Assembly (NCBI RefSeq): GCF_902859585.1
Contig: NZ_CADIJM010000002.1
Coordinates: 906,090 to 970,089 of the forward strand
Length of the DNA: 64,000 bases
Origin: Achromobacter animicus
GTDB lineage: Bacteria > Pseudomonadota > Gammaproteobacteria > Burkholderiales > Burkholderiaceae_B
Reading direction: 5' to 3'
In this document: piece after piece, positions 20,091 through 28,318 of the stretch
Layout of the letters: each line of letters opens with the position of its first letter
Position numbering within the stretch: the first letter of the stretch is position 1
Program-made: the position numbers and the translations under genes
The notes under the pieces: generated by a model
What the model was told of the DNA's origin: nothing
Databases searched by the model: none
What the model saw: only the letters and a program-made list of their open reading frames with translations

Positions 20091-20540
20091 ATGGAATTCA
20101 TCTACCGTCCCGCGCGCGGCGAGGACGTGGCGGCCTGTATCGACATCCGCGGCAAGACTCGCGAGAACGCATTTTCCGCGGCGGACCTCGCCGAGGCCGG
20201 CGTCACGCTCGAATCATGGACGGCGGCGGTGCAGGACGGATCGCTGCCCGGTTATGTGGCAACCGTCGACGGCAAGGTTGCCGGATACTGTTTTGGCGAC
20301 ACCGAGGCCGGTGAAATCGTGGTGCTGGCGCTGCTGCCCGACTTCGAGGGGCATGGCGCGGGCAAAACGCTCTTGAATCTGGTCGTGCGCGATCTGAAGG
20401 CGCTGGGGTTTGGGCGGTTGTTCCTGGGATGCGCGAGCGACCCCGCCGTCCGCTCGTATGGCTTTTACCGGCACCTGGGCTGGACATCCACGGGCAAGTT
20501 CGACGACCGGGGCGACGAGGTGCTGGAGCTGCTTGCCTGA
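20091..20540 (+). CDS. GNAT family N-acetyltransferase
   Basis: This 149-aa protein has the GNAT fold: YRPARGEDVAACIDIRGKTR at the N-terminus, 'GEIVVLALLPDFEGHGAGKTLL' as the acetyl-CoA pyrophosphate loop (variant of Q/RxxGxG/A), and 'FYRHLGW' near the end. GAGGAAAC precedes ATG 20091, 6 bp after the UvrA2-like stop, so the two are co-transcribed. The acceptor substrate is unknown. The operon context could suggest detoxification, which is inference. Confidence 0.92.
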   Translation: MEFIYRPARGEDVAACIDIRGKTRENAFSAADLAEAGVTLESWTAAVQDGSLPGYVATVDGKVAGYCFGDTEAGEIVVLALLPDFEGHGAGKTLLNLVVRDLKALGFGRLFLGCASDPAVRSYGFYRHLGWTSTGKFDDRGDEVLELLA

Positions 20541-20566
20541 AACTCGTGCCGTGAACGCCCGCACTC

Positions 20567-21349
20567 CTACTGCTGCATTTCCTGCGCAAGCGTGGCCTGC
20601 ATGCGCTCCATGCTTTCCTGGCCCACCTGGATCAAGCCGCTGCCCGGCTGATCGATGTCCAGAATGAAAGTCAGCACCAGGGCAATCAGCGCGGCAAACA
20701 TCCCCGTGGAAATCGGCCGGCGCCGTCCGTACAGGCCCGTGCCGTACGCGATATAGCCCATCGAACCGCCCGCCACGATGAACAGCAGGTAGTACACAGG
20801 CTCGGGCACGTGGTTTTCCAGCGCGACGCGGCGCTTTTCGTTGATCTGCGCCATCTCGTTGATGGCCTGGATGAACATGATCGTGGAGATGGAGGGCGGA
20901 TTCTCGGCCCGCGCCGCCACCGCCGCCCGGATCTGGCGTTCGATGCGGCGCGCCGTGGCGTTGGCGGCGGCGAAACGCGGCGAATCCTGGTCGGCCAAGT
21001 GGTAGTCCAGCGACGCCGACGTGTATTCATGCAACATCTTTGCCACCACCGGCCGGTGCTCGGCGGGGATGAGCTGCGACCGCCAGTAGGCGTTGCCGAT
21101 CGCGTTGGCCTCTTCCAGCACCAGGTTCTTGCGCGTTTCGAATCGTGTGACCGACATGGCGAACGTAAACCCCAGCAGCAGGGCCAGCAGGCCGAGCAGG
21201 GCGGTCTGCAGCGCGGTGATGTGCGTCTTGGCGGCCTCGTCGGCCGGCTTGCGCAGCCGGCGGCCAAGGCGATAGCCGACCTCGATGACGCCCAGGAAAA
21301 TGATGAGCACAACGAAAAAGAGGATGACCTCGTCGACTTCCCGCAGCAT
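20567..21349 (-). CDS. DUF4239-type (bestrophin-like) membrane protein
   Basis: This is a 260-aa integral membrane protein. Predicted membrane segments lie at residues about 8-27, 44-66, 187-205 and 213-235. A soluble helical part is in between (ETRKNLVLEEANAIGNAYWRS, with the conserved 'EANAIG'). 'RKNLVLEEANAIG' and 'DQPGSGLIQV' fit the DUF4239 family, which is distantly bestrophin-like. The function is unknown; channel activity is only suggested by the fold family. It converges with the GNAT gene with a 26-bp gap. Confidence 0.8.
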   Translation of the reverse strand: MLREVDEVILFFVVLIIFLGVIEVGYRLGRRLRKPADEAAKTHITALQTALLGLLALLLGFTFAMSVTRFETRKNLVLEEANAIGNAYWRSQLIPAEHRPVVAKMLHEYTSASLDYHLADQDSPRFAAANATARRIERQIRAAVAARAENPPSISTIMFIQAINEMAQINEKRRVALENHVPEPVYYLLFIVAGGSMGYIAYGTGLYGRRRPISTGMFAALIALVLTFILDIDQPGSGLIQVGQESMERMQATLAQEMQQ

Positions 21350-21504
21350 GCCGTTTTCCCCCCGGATCGGATTTGCGGATCAGCGTATGCCGATTGCGCG
21401 GCGGCGGCAAGCGTGGCCGAACGCCGGGCCATCCTGTCAGCGAAACGCCAACATCTTGGAGTAAGGTGTCGCTTCTTAACCCCAAGACCCGCACGGAGCA
21501 GAAC

Positions 21505-22554
21505 TTGAAATACCGCAAACTCGGCCGTACCGACCTGGATGTCAGCCTGATCGGGCTGGGCACCATGACCTGGGGCGAGCAGAACACCGAAGCCGACGCG
21601 CATCAGCAACTGGACTACGCGCTGGAGCGCGGCGTCAACCTGGTCGACGTGGCCGAGATGTATCCCGTGCCGCCCAAGCCCGAAACCCAGGGGCTGACCG
21701 AAACCTACATCGGCACGTGGCTGGCCAAGACCGGCCGCCGCCAGGACATCGTGCTGGCCAGCAAGGTGGCCGGCCCCGTGCGCGATGCCAAGCGCCCCGG
21801 CCACATCCGCGACGGCAAGACCTTCCTGGACCGCAAGAATCTGACCGCGGCCCTGGACGCCAGCCTGAAGCGCCTGCAGACGGATTATCTGGACCTGTAT
21901 CAGCTGCATTGGCCCGATCGCACCACCGCGACGTTCGGCCAGCTCAACTACCCCTGGGTTGAAGACGAGCACACCGTGCCGATCGAAGAAACCCTGTCGG
22001 TGCTGCAGGACTTCGTGCGCGCCGGCAAGGTGCGCCACGTGGGCGTATCCAACGAAACCCCGTGGGGCGTCAGCCAATTCCTGCGCCACGCGCAGAACGC
22101 CGACCGGCCGCGCATCGCGTCGATCCAGAACGCGTACAGCCTGCTGAACCGCGTGTACGAGATCGGCCTGTCGGAATTCACGCACCACGAAGGCGTAGGC
22201 CTGCTGGCGTATTCGCCGCTGGCGATGGGCATGCTGTGCGGCAAGTACCTGGACGGCGCCAAGCCGGCCGGCGCCCGCCTGACGGTGTACACGCGCTTCA
22301 CCCGCTACAGCAACCCCCAGGCCGAAGCCGCCACGCGCGAATATGTGGAACTGGCGCGCAAGCATGGCATCTCGCCGACGCATCTGGCGCTGGCTTGGGT
22401 GAATCAACGCCCGTTTGTCACCAGCAATCTGATCGGCGCAACGTCGCTGGAGCAGTTGAAGGAAAACATCGACAGTGTTGATGTGACGTTGTCGGCTGAG
22501 GTGCTGGACGCGATCAACCAGATTCACGTGCGGCACCCGAATCCGGCGCCTTGA
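21505..22554 (+). CDS. tas: NADP(H)-dependent aldo-keto reductase Tas
   Basis: This 349-aa oxidoreductase aligns along its length, as I recall it, with E. coli Tas. Shared segments are the N-terminal YRKLGRTDLDVS-IGLGTMTWGEQN-EADAH, 'VDVAEMYPVPPKPETQGLTE' (catalytic Asp and Tyr), the Lys in 'LASKV', and the final 'YPAP'-like tail. Members reduce aldehydes and ketones using NADPH. TTG 21505 was chosen because it restores the family N-terminus and follows GGAG with 7-nt spacing; no ATG fits. It is divergent from the DUF4239-type gene. A terminator follows. Confidence 0.93.
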   Translation: MKYRKLGRTDLDVSLIGLGTMTWGEQNTEADAHQQLDYALERGVNLVDVAEMYPVPPKPETQGLTETYIGTWLAKTGRRQDIVLASKVAGPVRDAKRPGHIRDGKTFLDRKNLTAALDASLKRLQTDYLDLYQLHWPDRTTATFGQLNYPWVEDEHTVPIEETLSVLQDFVRAGKVRHVGVSNETPWGVSQFLRHAQNADRPRIASIQNAYSLLNRVYEIGLSEFTHHEGVGLLAYSPLAMGMLCGKYLDGAKPAGARLTVYTRFTRYSNPQAEAATREYVELARKHGISPTHLALAWVNQRPFVTSNLIGATSLEQLKENIDSVDVTLSAEVLDAINQIHVRHPNPAP

Positions 22555-22628
22555 GGCGTGCGGGGCGGGACGGGAAGCCGTTCATGCCCTGATGGAAAGC
22601 GGTTGATCTCCTTGGAGGTCGGCTTCCG

Positions 22629-22662
22629 AAAAGCTCACTTGCGAAAGCGGTGGGCTTTTTTT
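22629..22662 (+). terminator. rho-independent terminator after tas
   Basis: AAAGCTCAC and GTGGGCTTT form a 9-bp stem (one G-T pair), followed by a run of seven T. It lies 75 bp after the tas stop. Confidence 0.75.
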
Positions 22663-22842
22663 CATTTCCGATGGCGAGTTCTGTAATGCAGTCATTGGCA
22701 CGCATGTTTGAAGCAGGGGGGCTTCAAGTCGCGCGTCGCATCACGGGAGAAAAGTGAATCAGGCAATTTTCGCGTTTATCTGATTCAAGTCGGCTTCTGC
22801 GACGCTCAGACTTTCGCGCATCAGTAATTGCCTGGAGCAATG

Positions 22843-23910
22843 ATGACAGCGCGCCCGATCATTCGTGTTGGTGACAAGACAACCCATGGCGGAACGGTGT
22901 TGGAGGGGTTTTCGTCCTACGACATCGACGGCAGGGCGGCAGCAGGGCTTGGTCACAAGGTGGACTGCCCAAAATGCAAGGGAATCTATCCCATCGTTGA
23001 GGGGGTTGGCAGCTTCGCTATCGACGACGGATACGTAGCCATTGAGGGAATGAGGACGGCCTGCGGCGCTACGTTGATCGCCAGTCAAAATATTGCATTG
23101 GTGATTCCGGATGAGGGTGGCACCGCTCGAGCGTCCGGCAATGCGGGCGCCTTTTCAAAGGGCATTTGGGAGGGCGGAGAAGGCGCAGATCGGTTGCTGT
23201 CCAATAAAGTGCGGCAGATTGGTTGTGAACACGCAGACACGGCATTGATCCCTGCCGAGTACATCGTTCGAGAGATGAAGACCAATCCCTTCTCAATCCG
23301 GGGGCGCCAAATCCATGACTCGAATTATTTCGACCTTGCGGCGTATCAAAAGCATTGGCGCGACTCGCCCTGGTACGCAAAGCTATCGACGCGCCCTACT
23401 TACTTGGAGGCGCTGGCCGAGGAGAAACTTCGCGCATATGCACTTTGGGCCGATATTGTCGGACCTGGGCAGCCGTGGGATCACAAGCCGGTGCTGCAAA
23501 AGATGCTGAAAGACGTTTGGAATTCAGGCTGGCATAAATTGGGCGCGTATGACTATTTCTACGACATCTGGTCCAACATTCATTATGGCTATGTCGGTGT
23601 GGCGGTCGGATTCACCCCAGATGAACTGATCAACGGAGCAGGGATCGCTCAGGCATTGCATGACACTTTGGGCGCCTTGGCAAAACGGCGAATGCCGACC
23701 ATGCAGAATCATCCGGAAAACGGCGGATGGCCTGCTAGCGCAGACGATAGGCCGGACCATATTTCAATTCAGTTGGGGTGTGACCTGTACGCAAACGTCA
23801 GACCTCATGCACTGACCCCGGACATCCTGCTTGGAACAGTCGAAGCTGTACCGTTGCCTTGGGGAAACAGCAGGGGAAGTTCGAAAGAATTGCACGTCTG
23901 CGAACGCTAG
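22843..23910 (+). CDS. PAAR-domain polymorphic toxin, type 44 toxin domain (T6SS effector)
   Basis: This is a 355-aa effector. Residues about 3-88 are a PAAR spike-tip domain (RPIIRVGDKTTHGGTVLEG, GHKVDCPKCKG, YVAIEGMRTACGATLIAS). A short linker follows, then from about residue 135 a type 44 polymorphic toxin domain. Its hallmark segments are EYIVREMKTNP, PWDHKP, YDIWSNIHYGYVGVAVGF and ISIQLGCDLY. A PAAR fused to a toxin is delivered by the type VI secretion spike. The catalytic chemistry of this domain is not something I can state. Base composition is visibly lower in GC than the flanks, a sign of transfer. ATG 22843 is the second of two adjacent ATGs; GGAG lies 5 nt upstream. Confidence 0.88.
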   Translation: MTARPIIRVGDKTTHGGTVLEGFSSYDIDGRAAAGLGHKVDCPKCKGIYPIVEGVGSFAIDDGYVAIEGMRTACGATLIASQNIALVIPDEGGTARASGNAGAFSKGIWEGGEGADRLLSNKVRQIGCEHADTALIPAEYIVREMKTNPFSIRGRQIHDSNYFDLAAYQKHWRDSPWYAKLSTRPTYLEALAEEKLRAYALWADIVGPGQPWDHKPVLQKMLKDVWNSGWHKLGAYDYFYDIWSNIHYGYVGVAVGFTPDELINGAGIAQALHDTLGALAKRRMPTMQNHPENGGWPASADDRPDHISIQLGCDLYANVRPHALTPDILLGTVEAVPLPWGNSRGSSKELHVCER

Positions 23911-23921
23911 CTAGGGCAAAT

Positions 23922-24332
23922 ATGCGGATTCTCGGAAGGTCAATTTGCATCCTGCTGGCTTTGCTAGGAGGGTTGTGTGGAAGTCTGGTAATTTGGGGTT
24001 CGCTGACGCCTACGGTGGTACTCCACTATGCGCAAGACGCTGCAGCGCCCGTGTTGGTTTACTTCAACGATAATCATCGCCTCACAAGGGAAACCATTCA
24101 TCCCGGGGAGTCAGTCAGATTTTCGACCACGATGTTTGCGTCGCCGGCGTCGTGGATTGAGGTCAGCACGCCATTCGTCAATCGCCGAAGCGTAGAGATT
24201 ACGGGCAAGTTCAGTCGGGTGGATGTGTGCATCAGTGCACAAGCGCGGTTTAGCTCGCACACAAGGCATCAGTATTTCTCGCGCTTCACGTCGCCAAGTG
24301 AGCCATGCGGGGTTGCCGATCACGGGCGGTAG
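23922..24332 (+). CDS. putative immunity protein, single-pass membrane
   Basis: This 136-aa protein begins with one hydrophobic segment (SICILLALLGGLCGSLVIWGSL, residues about 6-27). A soluble beta-rich domain of about 105 residues follows. It lies 11 bp after the toxin gene, on the same strand and with the same lower-GC composition. It is therefore the natural candidate for the cognate immunity protein. If the N-terminus is inside, the soluble part faces the periplasm, which would fit a toxin that acts there; this is inference. No family recognised. The ribosome binding site is weak (AGGG), and coupling to the toxin gene is plausible. Confidence 0.65.
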   Translation: MRILGRSICILLALLGGLCGSLVIWGSLTPTVVLHYAQDAAAPVLVYFNDNHRLTRETIHPGESVRFSTTMFASPASWIEVSTPFVNRRSVEITGKFSRVDVCISAQARFSSHTRHQYFSRFTSPSEPCGVADHGR

Positions 24333-24433
24333 GAGGCCGACTGCTGTTCGCCAAATCGGAGCGCGACGGAATCGATTTCGATCCCGCAATCCAGGGATCC
24401 GTCCACCGCCATCACAGCAGGTCCCGCATTCAT
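24320..24433 (-). CDS. 37-aa small ORF coupled to the metallophosphoesterase
   Basis: The ATG at 24433 overlaps the metallophosphoesterase stop as ATGA, and the frame runs 37 codons to a stop at 24320. The protein is mostly acidic and hydrophobic, with SLDCGIEIDSVALRFGEQ in the middle, and looks protein-like rather than random. It overlaps the end of the convergent immunity gene by 13 bp. It could be a real micro-protein, or the remains of a gene cut when the toxin island inserted. The function is unknown. Confidence 0.35.
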   Translation of the reverse strand: MNAGPAVMAVDGSLDCGIEIDSVALRFGEQQSASYRP

Positions 24434-25251
24434 GTCTGCCGACGCACCGGAACCTCCCACAACTTCTCCGGCGCAAAATCCGCCTGTTCCCCCTTCTTCG
24501 CATACCCCAGCGGATTCGCAATCACCCGGCAGCCGTCCTTCACGTAATCCTGCGCGCAGTGCAGATGCCCGTGAATCCACACGTCGGCCAGCGGCAGCAA
24601 TCCATCCAGCGCGTTGCAAAACCCCGCCGTGCCCGGCGTGACGCCGTAACGGGGATCAGCACTGGCCAATGTCGGTGCAAAGTGTGTGACGGCCACCGTC
24701 GTGCCGTCGAAGGGCACACGCAGGGCGGCGTCCAGCCACGCCTGACAGGCCAGCCCCTGCTCGCGCATCTGTTCAGCCATGAAGGGCGCGCCATGGCGGC
24801 GCATCTCGGCCTTTTCCAGATAGAAGTCCGCCGCGCGGAAGGCCTTCGCTCGCTTCTTCAGCGCTTCACCCAGCGTGTCGTCCGGCGCCGCGAGCGCGTC
24901 GAAGTCCGTCCACAGGGTCGTGCCGACAAAGCGCACGCCGCCGATGACGGTGGTCTCGCGTTCCAGCCACTGGATGTCCAGCGCGCGGCACAGGTCTTGC
25001 AGGCGCGCGTGCGTCTCGTCGAAATCCACGTTGTCGTATTCGTGGTTGCCCGGCACGTAGAGGACGGGCGTGGGCCAGCCGTGGCGCGGCGAATAGTCGC
25101 CCAGGCCGAAGTCGTCCCGTTCCAGCCGTGAGCCCTGGCGGTACGATCCGATGTCGCCGGCCAGCACGAGCAGGTCGGCGCCCGGCAACGGTTGTGCCAC
25201 AAAGGTGGGATCGGTTTCAAGATGCAAGTCGGAAAGCAGTTGGATCTTCAT
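24430..25251 (-). CDS. calcineurin-like metallophosphoesterase
   Basis: This 273-aa protein has the dimetal phosphoesterase motif series: D-x-H in LLSDLHLETD, GDIGSY (Asp-Ile-Gly in place of GDxxD), GNHEYDN (GNHE), VTHFAP (H) and HGHLH (GHxH). This set marks the YfcE/MPE-like family, which binds two metals and hydrolyses phosphoesters of unknown identity. ATG 25251 gives the D-x-H motif about 8 residues in, as usual. An upstream frame lengthens it without family support. It is divergent from the LprI-like gene. Confidence 0.92.
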   Translation of the reverse strand: MKIQLLSDLHLETDPTFVAQPLPGADLLVLAGDIGSYRQGSRLERDDFGLGDYSPRHGWPTPVLYVPGNHEYDNVDFDETHARLQDLCRALDIQWLERETTVIGGVRFVGTTLWTDFDALAAPDDTLGEALKKRAKAFRAADFYLEKAEMRRHGAPFMAEQMREQGLACQAWLDAALRVPFDGTTVAVTHFAPTLASADPRYGVTPGTAGFCNALDGLLPLADVWIHGHLHCAQDYVKDGCRVIANPLGYAKKGEQADFAPEKLWEVPVRRQT

Positions 25252-25360
25252 GGGGGCTATCTTAGGCGACGGATAGCCGCGCTGCGCCTCGCCGGCATCC
25301 ATGCGACACTTTCCCCCATGCGTTGACCACCCCAATCCCACCCCAAAAGGAGGAATTCCC

Positions 25361-25765
25361 ATGCGTATCGTGTTTGCCGCCGCCGCGCTCCTGCTTGCAG
25401 CGGGGGCGCAGGCCCAAGTGCTCAAGTGTGACCAGGCGTCCACCCAGACCGACATGAACCTGTGCGCGGATCAGGCGTATCGCCAGTCCGACGCCGAGTT
25501 GAACGCTGCGTACAAGGAAGCGACGGAGCGCCTGAAGGACAGCAAGGACGCCTTGACGCAACTGCAGGCGGCGCAGAAAGCGTGGCTGTTCTTTCGCGAT
25601 GCCGAATGCGCGTTTTCGTCGACAGGCGTGACGGGCGGCAGCGCCTATCCGATGGTGTTGAGCATGTGCCTGGATAAGCTCACGAAGGTCCGGACCAAGG
25701 AATTGCGCGCGTATCTGGCGTGCGAGGAAGGCGACACGAGCTGCCCGGTGCCGCGCAAGCCATGA
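25361..25765 (+). CDS. LprI-type lysozyme inhibitor domain protein (DUF1311)
   Basis: This 134-aa exported protein carries a signal peptide (RIVFAAAALLLAAGAQA). The DUF1311/LprI-like domain follows: CDQASTQTDMNLCADQAYRQSDAELNAAY, read in parts, then 'LQAAQKAWLFFRDAECAF' and 'CLDKLTKVRTKELRAYL'. Paired Cys residues suggest disulphides in the periplasm. The family includes lysozyme inhibitors but most members are uncharacterised. ATG 25361 has a strong AAAGGAGG. The stop overlaps the tag start as ATGA. Confidence 0.9.
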   Translation: MRIVFAAAALLLAAGAQAQVLKCDQASTQTDMNLCADQAYRQSDAELNAAYKEATERLKDSKDALTQLQAAQKAWLFFRDAECAFSSTGVTGGSAYPMVLSMCLDKLTKVRTKELRAYLACEEGDTSCPVPRKP

Positions 25766-26496
25766 GTGCTGCCGCGCAGAATGCCGGACATCATGCCAGC
25801 CCGGAAGTCGGCACTCCGGACGTCAGCACTCCGAACACCAGCAACCCGGACATCGCCGACCCGGCCGCCGGCATCCCCGACACCGGCCTGATCATTGACG
25901 AGCATGGCAAGCCGCGTTGCTTCTGGCAGCCGTCCATGCCGGACTATCACGATCATGAATGGGGCCGGCCCGTCGTGGACGACCGGCGCCTGTTCGAGAA
26001 GATCTGTCTGGAAGGTTTTCAGGCCGGCATGGCGTGGATCACGATCCTGCGCAAGCGCGAGGCGTTTCGCGAGGCCTTTGACGATTTCGACATGGAACGG
26101 GTGGCACGTTATACCGAGCGCGACGTGGAGCGCCTGATGGGCAACGCCGACATTGTGCGCAACCGCGCCAAGATCGCGTCGGCCATCAACAACGCGCAGC
26201 GCGCGCGCGAACTGGCCGACGAGACCGGCTCGCTGGCCGGCTGGCTCTGGTCGCATGAACCGCCGCCGCAGGACCGACCGGTGGCGGTGGATCGGCATTA
26301 TTGGGACAGCAATCCCACGTCCAAGGCGTCGATCGAACTCTCTCGCGCGCTGAAGCGGCGCGGCTGGACGTTCGTGGGCCCGACGACCATGCATGCCTTC
26401 ATGCAGGCCGTGGGCATGGTGAACGAGCACATGAGCGGTTGCGTCTGCCATGGGCAGATCGAGGCGGCGCGCGCGTACTTCCGGCGTCCGGGCTGA
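25762..26496 (+). CDS. tag: DNA-3-methyladenine glycosylase I
   Basis: This 244-aa protein removes 3-methyladenine from alkylated DNA, the first step of base excision repair. Family marks are RCFWQP, YHDHEWG, LFEKICLEGFQAGMAW, ILRKREAFREAF, 'TMHAFMQAVGMVNEH' and the final HMSGCVCH. Zinc ligands should be the Cys of RCFW, the His in YHDHEWG, and the His and Cys of NEHMSGCVCH. An N-terminal extension of about 45 residues, Pro/Asp/Thr-rich with NP/TP-D repeats, is unlike E. coli Tag. ATG 25762 overlaps the upstream stop (ATGA), so the two are coupled. Confidence 0.94.
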   Translation: MSAAAQNAGHHASPEVGTPDVSTPNTSNPDIADPAAGIPDTGLIIDEHGKPRCFWQPSMPDYHDHEWGRPVVDDRRLFEKICLEGFQAGMAWITILRKREAFREAFDDFDMERVARYTERDVERLMGNADIVRNRAKIASAINNAQRARELADETGSLAGWLWSHEPPPQDRPVAVDRHYWDSNPTSKASIELSRALKRRGWTFVGPTTMHAFMQAVGMVNEHMSGCVCHGQIEAARAYFRRPG

Positions 26497-26573
26497 ACCA
26501 ATGCGCGGCAATGCAGGCGCTGGCGGCATCGCCGGCCTGCAAGTCCGCAAAGACGGGCCGCGTCAGAACCGTG

Positions 26574-27269
26574 TCAAACCACGCTGATGCGCAACTCGGC
26601 CAGCAACGCCGCCGCCTGCGTCTTGGAAATCGTCGCGCCGGCCAGCCGGGCGGCCGCCGTCAAGTCCAATCCGCCAAGGTCTGCTTCCCGCAGGTCCGCG
26701 CCTTCGAAGTGGACGTTTTTCAACGTGGCATTGCGCAGGCTGCCGCCGTGAAACACCGTCTCGCGGAAGTCGCTTCCCGACAGGTCCGCGTCCGAGAAAT
26801 CCAGCTGCAGCAGATTGCACTTGCGAAACGACACGCCGCGCAGCAGCGCGCCGACCAGCAGGCATTCCTCGAGCGACCAGCCCAGGCACGCAATGCCATC
26901 GAAATCCGATCCGGTCAGCTTGCACGACCGGAATTTGGCGCTGGCCAGCCGCGCGCGGCGCCAATTGGCGTTGTTCAGGTCGCAGTTCTGGAAGTGGGCC
27001 TCGCTGGCGTCCGCCGACGCAAAGTTGGCCGACCCGCCGCGGCAGCGTAGCCATTGGCTATCAGTCAGATCCGCGCCCTGGAACGAGGCGCCCGCAATCG
27101 CGCAGCCGCTGAACTGGAAGCCGCGCAGTTCCAGGCGCGAAAAATCTGCGTCCTGGAAGTCGCAGTCCACGAACGACAGCGCCTTGCCTGCCGCCGTCTC
27201 GATGAGGGCCTGCATTGCCTTGCGGTCGATGTCCTGTCCCTCGATCGGCGCAGTAACGGGTTGCGTCAT
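26574..27269 (-). CDS. pentapeptide-repeat protein
   Basis: This 231-aa protein is built almost wholly of pentapeptide repeats, A(D/N)LXX-like. Examples are DFQDADFSRLELRGFQFSG and later ADLREADLGGLDLTAA. They predict a right-handed four-sided beta helix. It resembles the Qnr/McbG branch in general layout, including a helix near the C-terminus (QAAALLAELRI). DNA-mimic or gyrase-protection activity is possible but not shown. It starts 5 bp after the stop of the GvpU-like gene, so the two form an operon. Confidence 0.88.
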   Translation of the reverse strand: MTQPVTAPIEGQDIDRKAMQALIETAAGKALSFVDCDFQDADFSRLELRGFQFSGCAIAGASFQGADLTDSQWLRCRGGSANFASADASEAHFQNCDLNNANWRRARLASAKFRSCKLTGSDFDGIACLGWSLEECLLVGALLRGVSFRKCNLLQLDFSDADLSGSDFRETVFHGGSLRNATLKNVHFEGADLREADLGGLDLTAAARLAGATISKTQAAALLAELRISVV

Positions 27270-27274
27270 GCGGA

Positions 27275-27721
27275 TCAGGCCGAGGCGTCGGACTGCAAAC
27301 GGCCCAGGATGAACCCGTCGACGGCGCTCGTGCGGCCGCGCCACAGCGTCGGCTGGCCGGCGATGGGCGTGCCGTCGGCGGTGAAGAACAGGGCGTCCGC
27401 CAGGTGAATGTAGTTGGGCAGCGGATCGACGGGCTGGGGCAGGCGGAACACGTCGCCCAGTTCGGCCAGCGAGGCGTGCACGGTCTGGCGCGTGTCGGGG
27501 TCCAGCGATTCCAGCGAGCCCGAGAAGCTGGCCGCGAAGGTGTCGAAGTACTCGGCGCCCGAGACGATCGAGCCGGAGACCAGCATGCCGCCCATCTGCA
27601 ACGTCACGCCAATGCTTTCGATCTGGCTGCCGTTGTTGACGAGGTTGACCAGGAACTGCAGGAAGGCGTCTGCGGCGGGCGTGGCGGCAGCGGGCTGGCT
27701 CGAAGGGGTGTCAATGCTCAT
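27275..27721 (-). CDS. GvpU-like accessory protein
   Basis: This 148-aa protein has the arrangement 'FLQFLVNLVNNGSQIESIGVTLQMGGMLVSG', 'IVSGAEYFDTFA', read in parts. This matches my memory of gas-vesicle accessory protein GvpU and its relatives in proteobacteria. No other gvp gene is present in the window, so a gas-vesicle role is doubtful. It is better seen as a member of that family of unknown function. It is the first gene of a two-gene unit with the pentapeptide-repeat gene. Confidence 0.5.
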   Translation of the reverse strand: MSIDTPSSQPAAATPAADAFLQFLVNLVNNGSQIESIGVTLQMGGMLVSGSIVSGAEYFDTFAASFSGSLESLDPDTRQTVHASLAELGDVFRLPQPVDPLPNYIHLADALFFTADGTPIAGQPTLWRGRTSAVDGFILGRLQSDASA

Positions 27722-27892
27722 GAGAAGGGTCTCTGGAAGATTTGCGAGAGGCACAAGATACTCGAAGGGCGCTAAAAATGGTCGGACCGCAATCCGTAGA
27801 GAAACGGGCGGTTCGGGCGGCTGACCCGGTTTTCCGGCAGCGCGGTCGGGGAGTATGTTGGCACCCTGACCGCCAATCCCTCCGGAGCATCC

Positions 27893-28267
27893 ATGAGCAG
27901 CGTGAATTTCCTGGGTATCAATGCCGCCGCCGGCCAGTCCGCGCCGGCCGCCAAAAATGCCAACGCCAACGCCGGCGAAAGCTTCCGCGCGGCGTTTGCC
28001 GATGCCACCGAGCGCAATCGTTCTGCCATGGGCCAAGGCGTGTCCGGCGCCTCGCAGGCCGCGGCGTCGCAGGCCGAAAAGGAATTCCTGGACTACGCCG
28101 GGATGTCGATCGAGGACAAGATGTTCTACGCGGCGCTGGCGAGCCTGGGCATTTCCAAGGAAGAATACGACGCCATGTCGGCCGCCGAACGCCTGGAAGT
28201 CGCCAAGAAGGTCGCCCTGGCGATGCAGCAATTGGCGAAGGCCGAGAACACGCAGGAAGTGCTCTGA
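27893..28267 (+). CDS. conserved hypothetical small protein
   Basis: This is a 124-aa protein. The first 60 residues are Ala/Asn/Gln-rich and likely flexible. The rest is a compact helical part (KEFLDYAGMSIEDKMFYAALASLGISKEEYDAMS, read in parts, followed by AAERLEVAKKVALAMQQL). No membrane segment or signal. The family is unknown to me. It is divergent from the GvpU-like gene and has a strong terminator after it. Confidence 0.65.
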   Translation: MSSVNFLGINAAAGQSAPAAKNANANAGESFRAAFADATERNRSAMGQGVSGASQAAASQAEKEFLDYAGMSIEDKMFYAALASLGISKEEYDAMSAAERLEVAKKVALAMQQLAKAENTQEVL

Positions 28268-28286
28268 CGCGTTGACCGCCCGATGT

Positions 28287-28316
28287 GAAAAGGCCCGCTT
28301 GTGCGGGCCTTTTTCA
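28287..28316 (+). terminator. rho-independent terminator
   Basis: AAAAGGCCCGC and GCGGGCCTTTTT flank a TTGT loop, ending in a T-run on the + strand and an A-run that serves the minus-strand neighbour. It sits between convergent genes and probably works both ways. Confidence 0.85.
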
Positions 28317-28318
28317 CC

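Noticed and set aside
26505-26560. Possible terminator after tag
   Set aside because: Only an interrupted stem with no T-run was seen.
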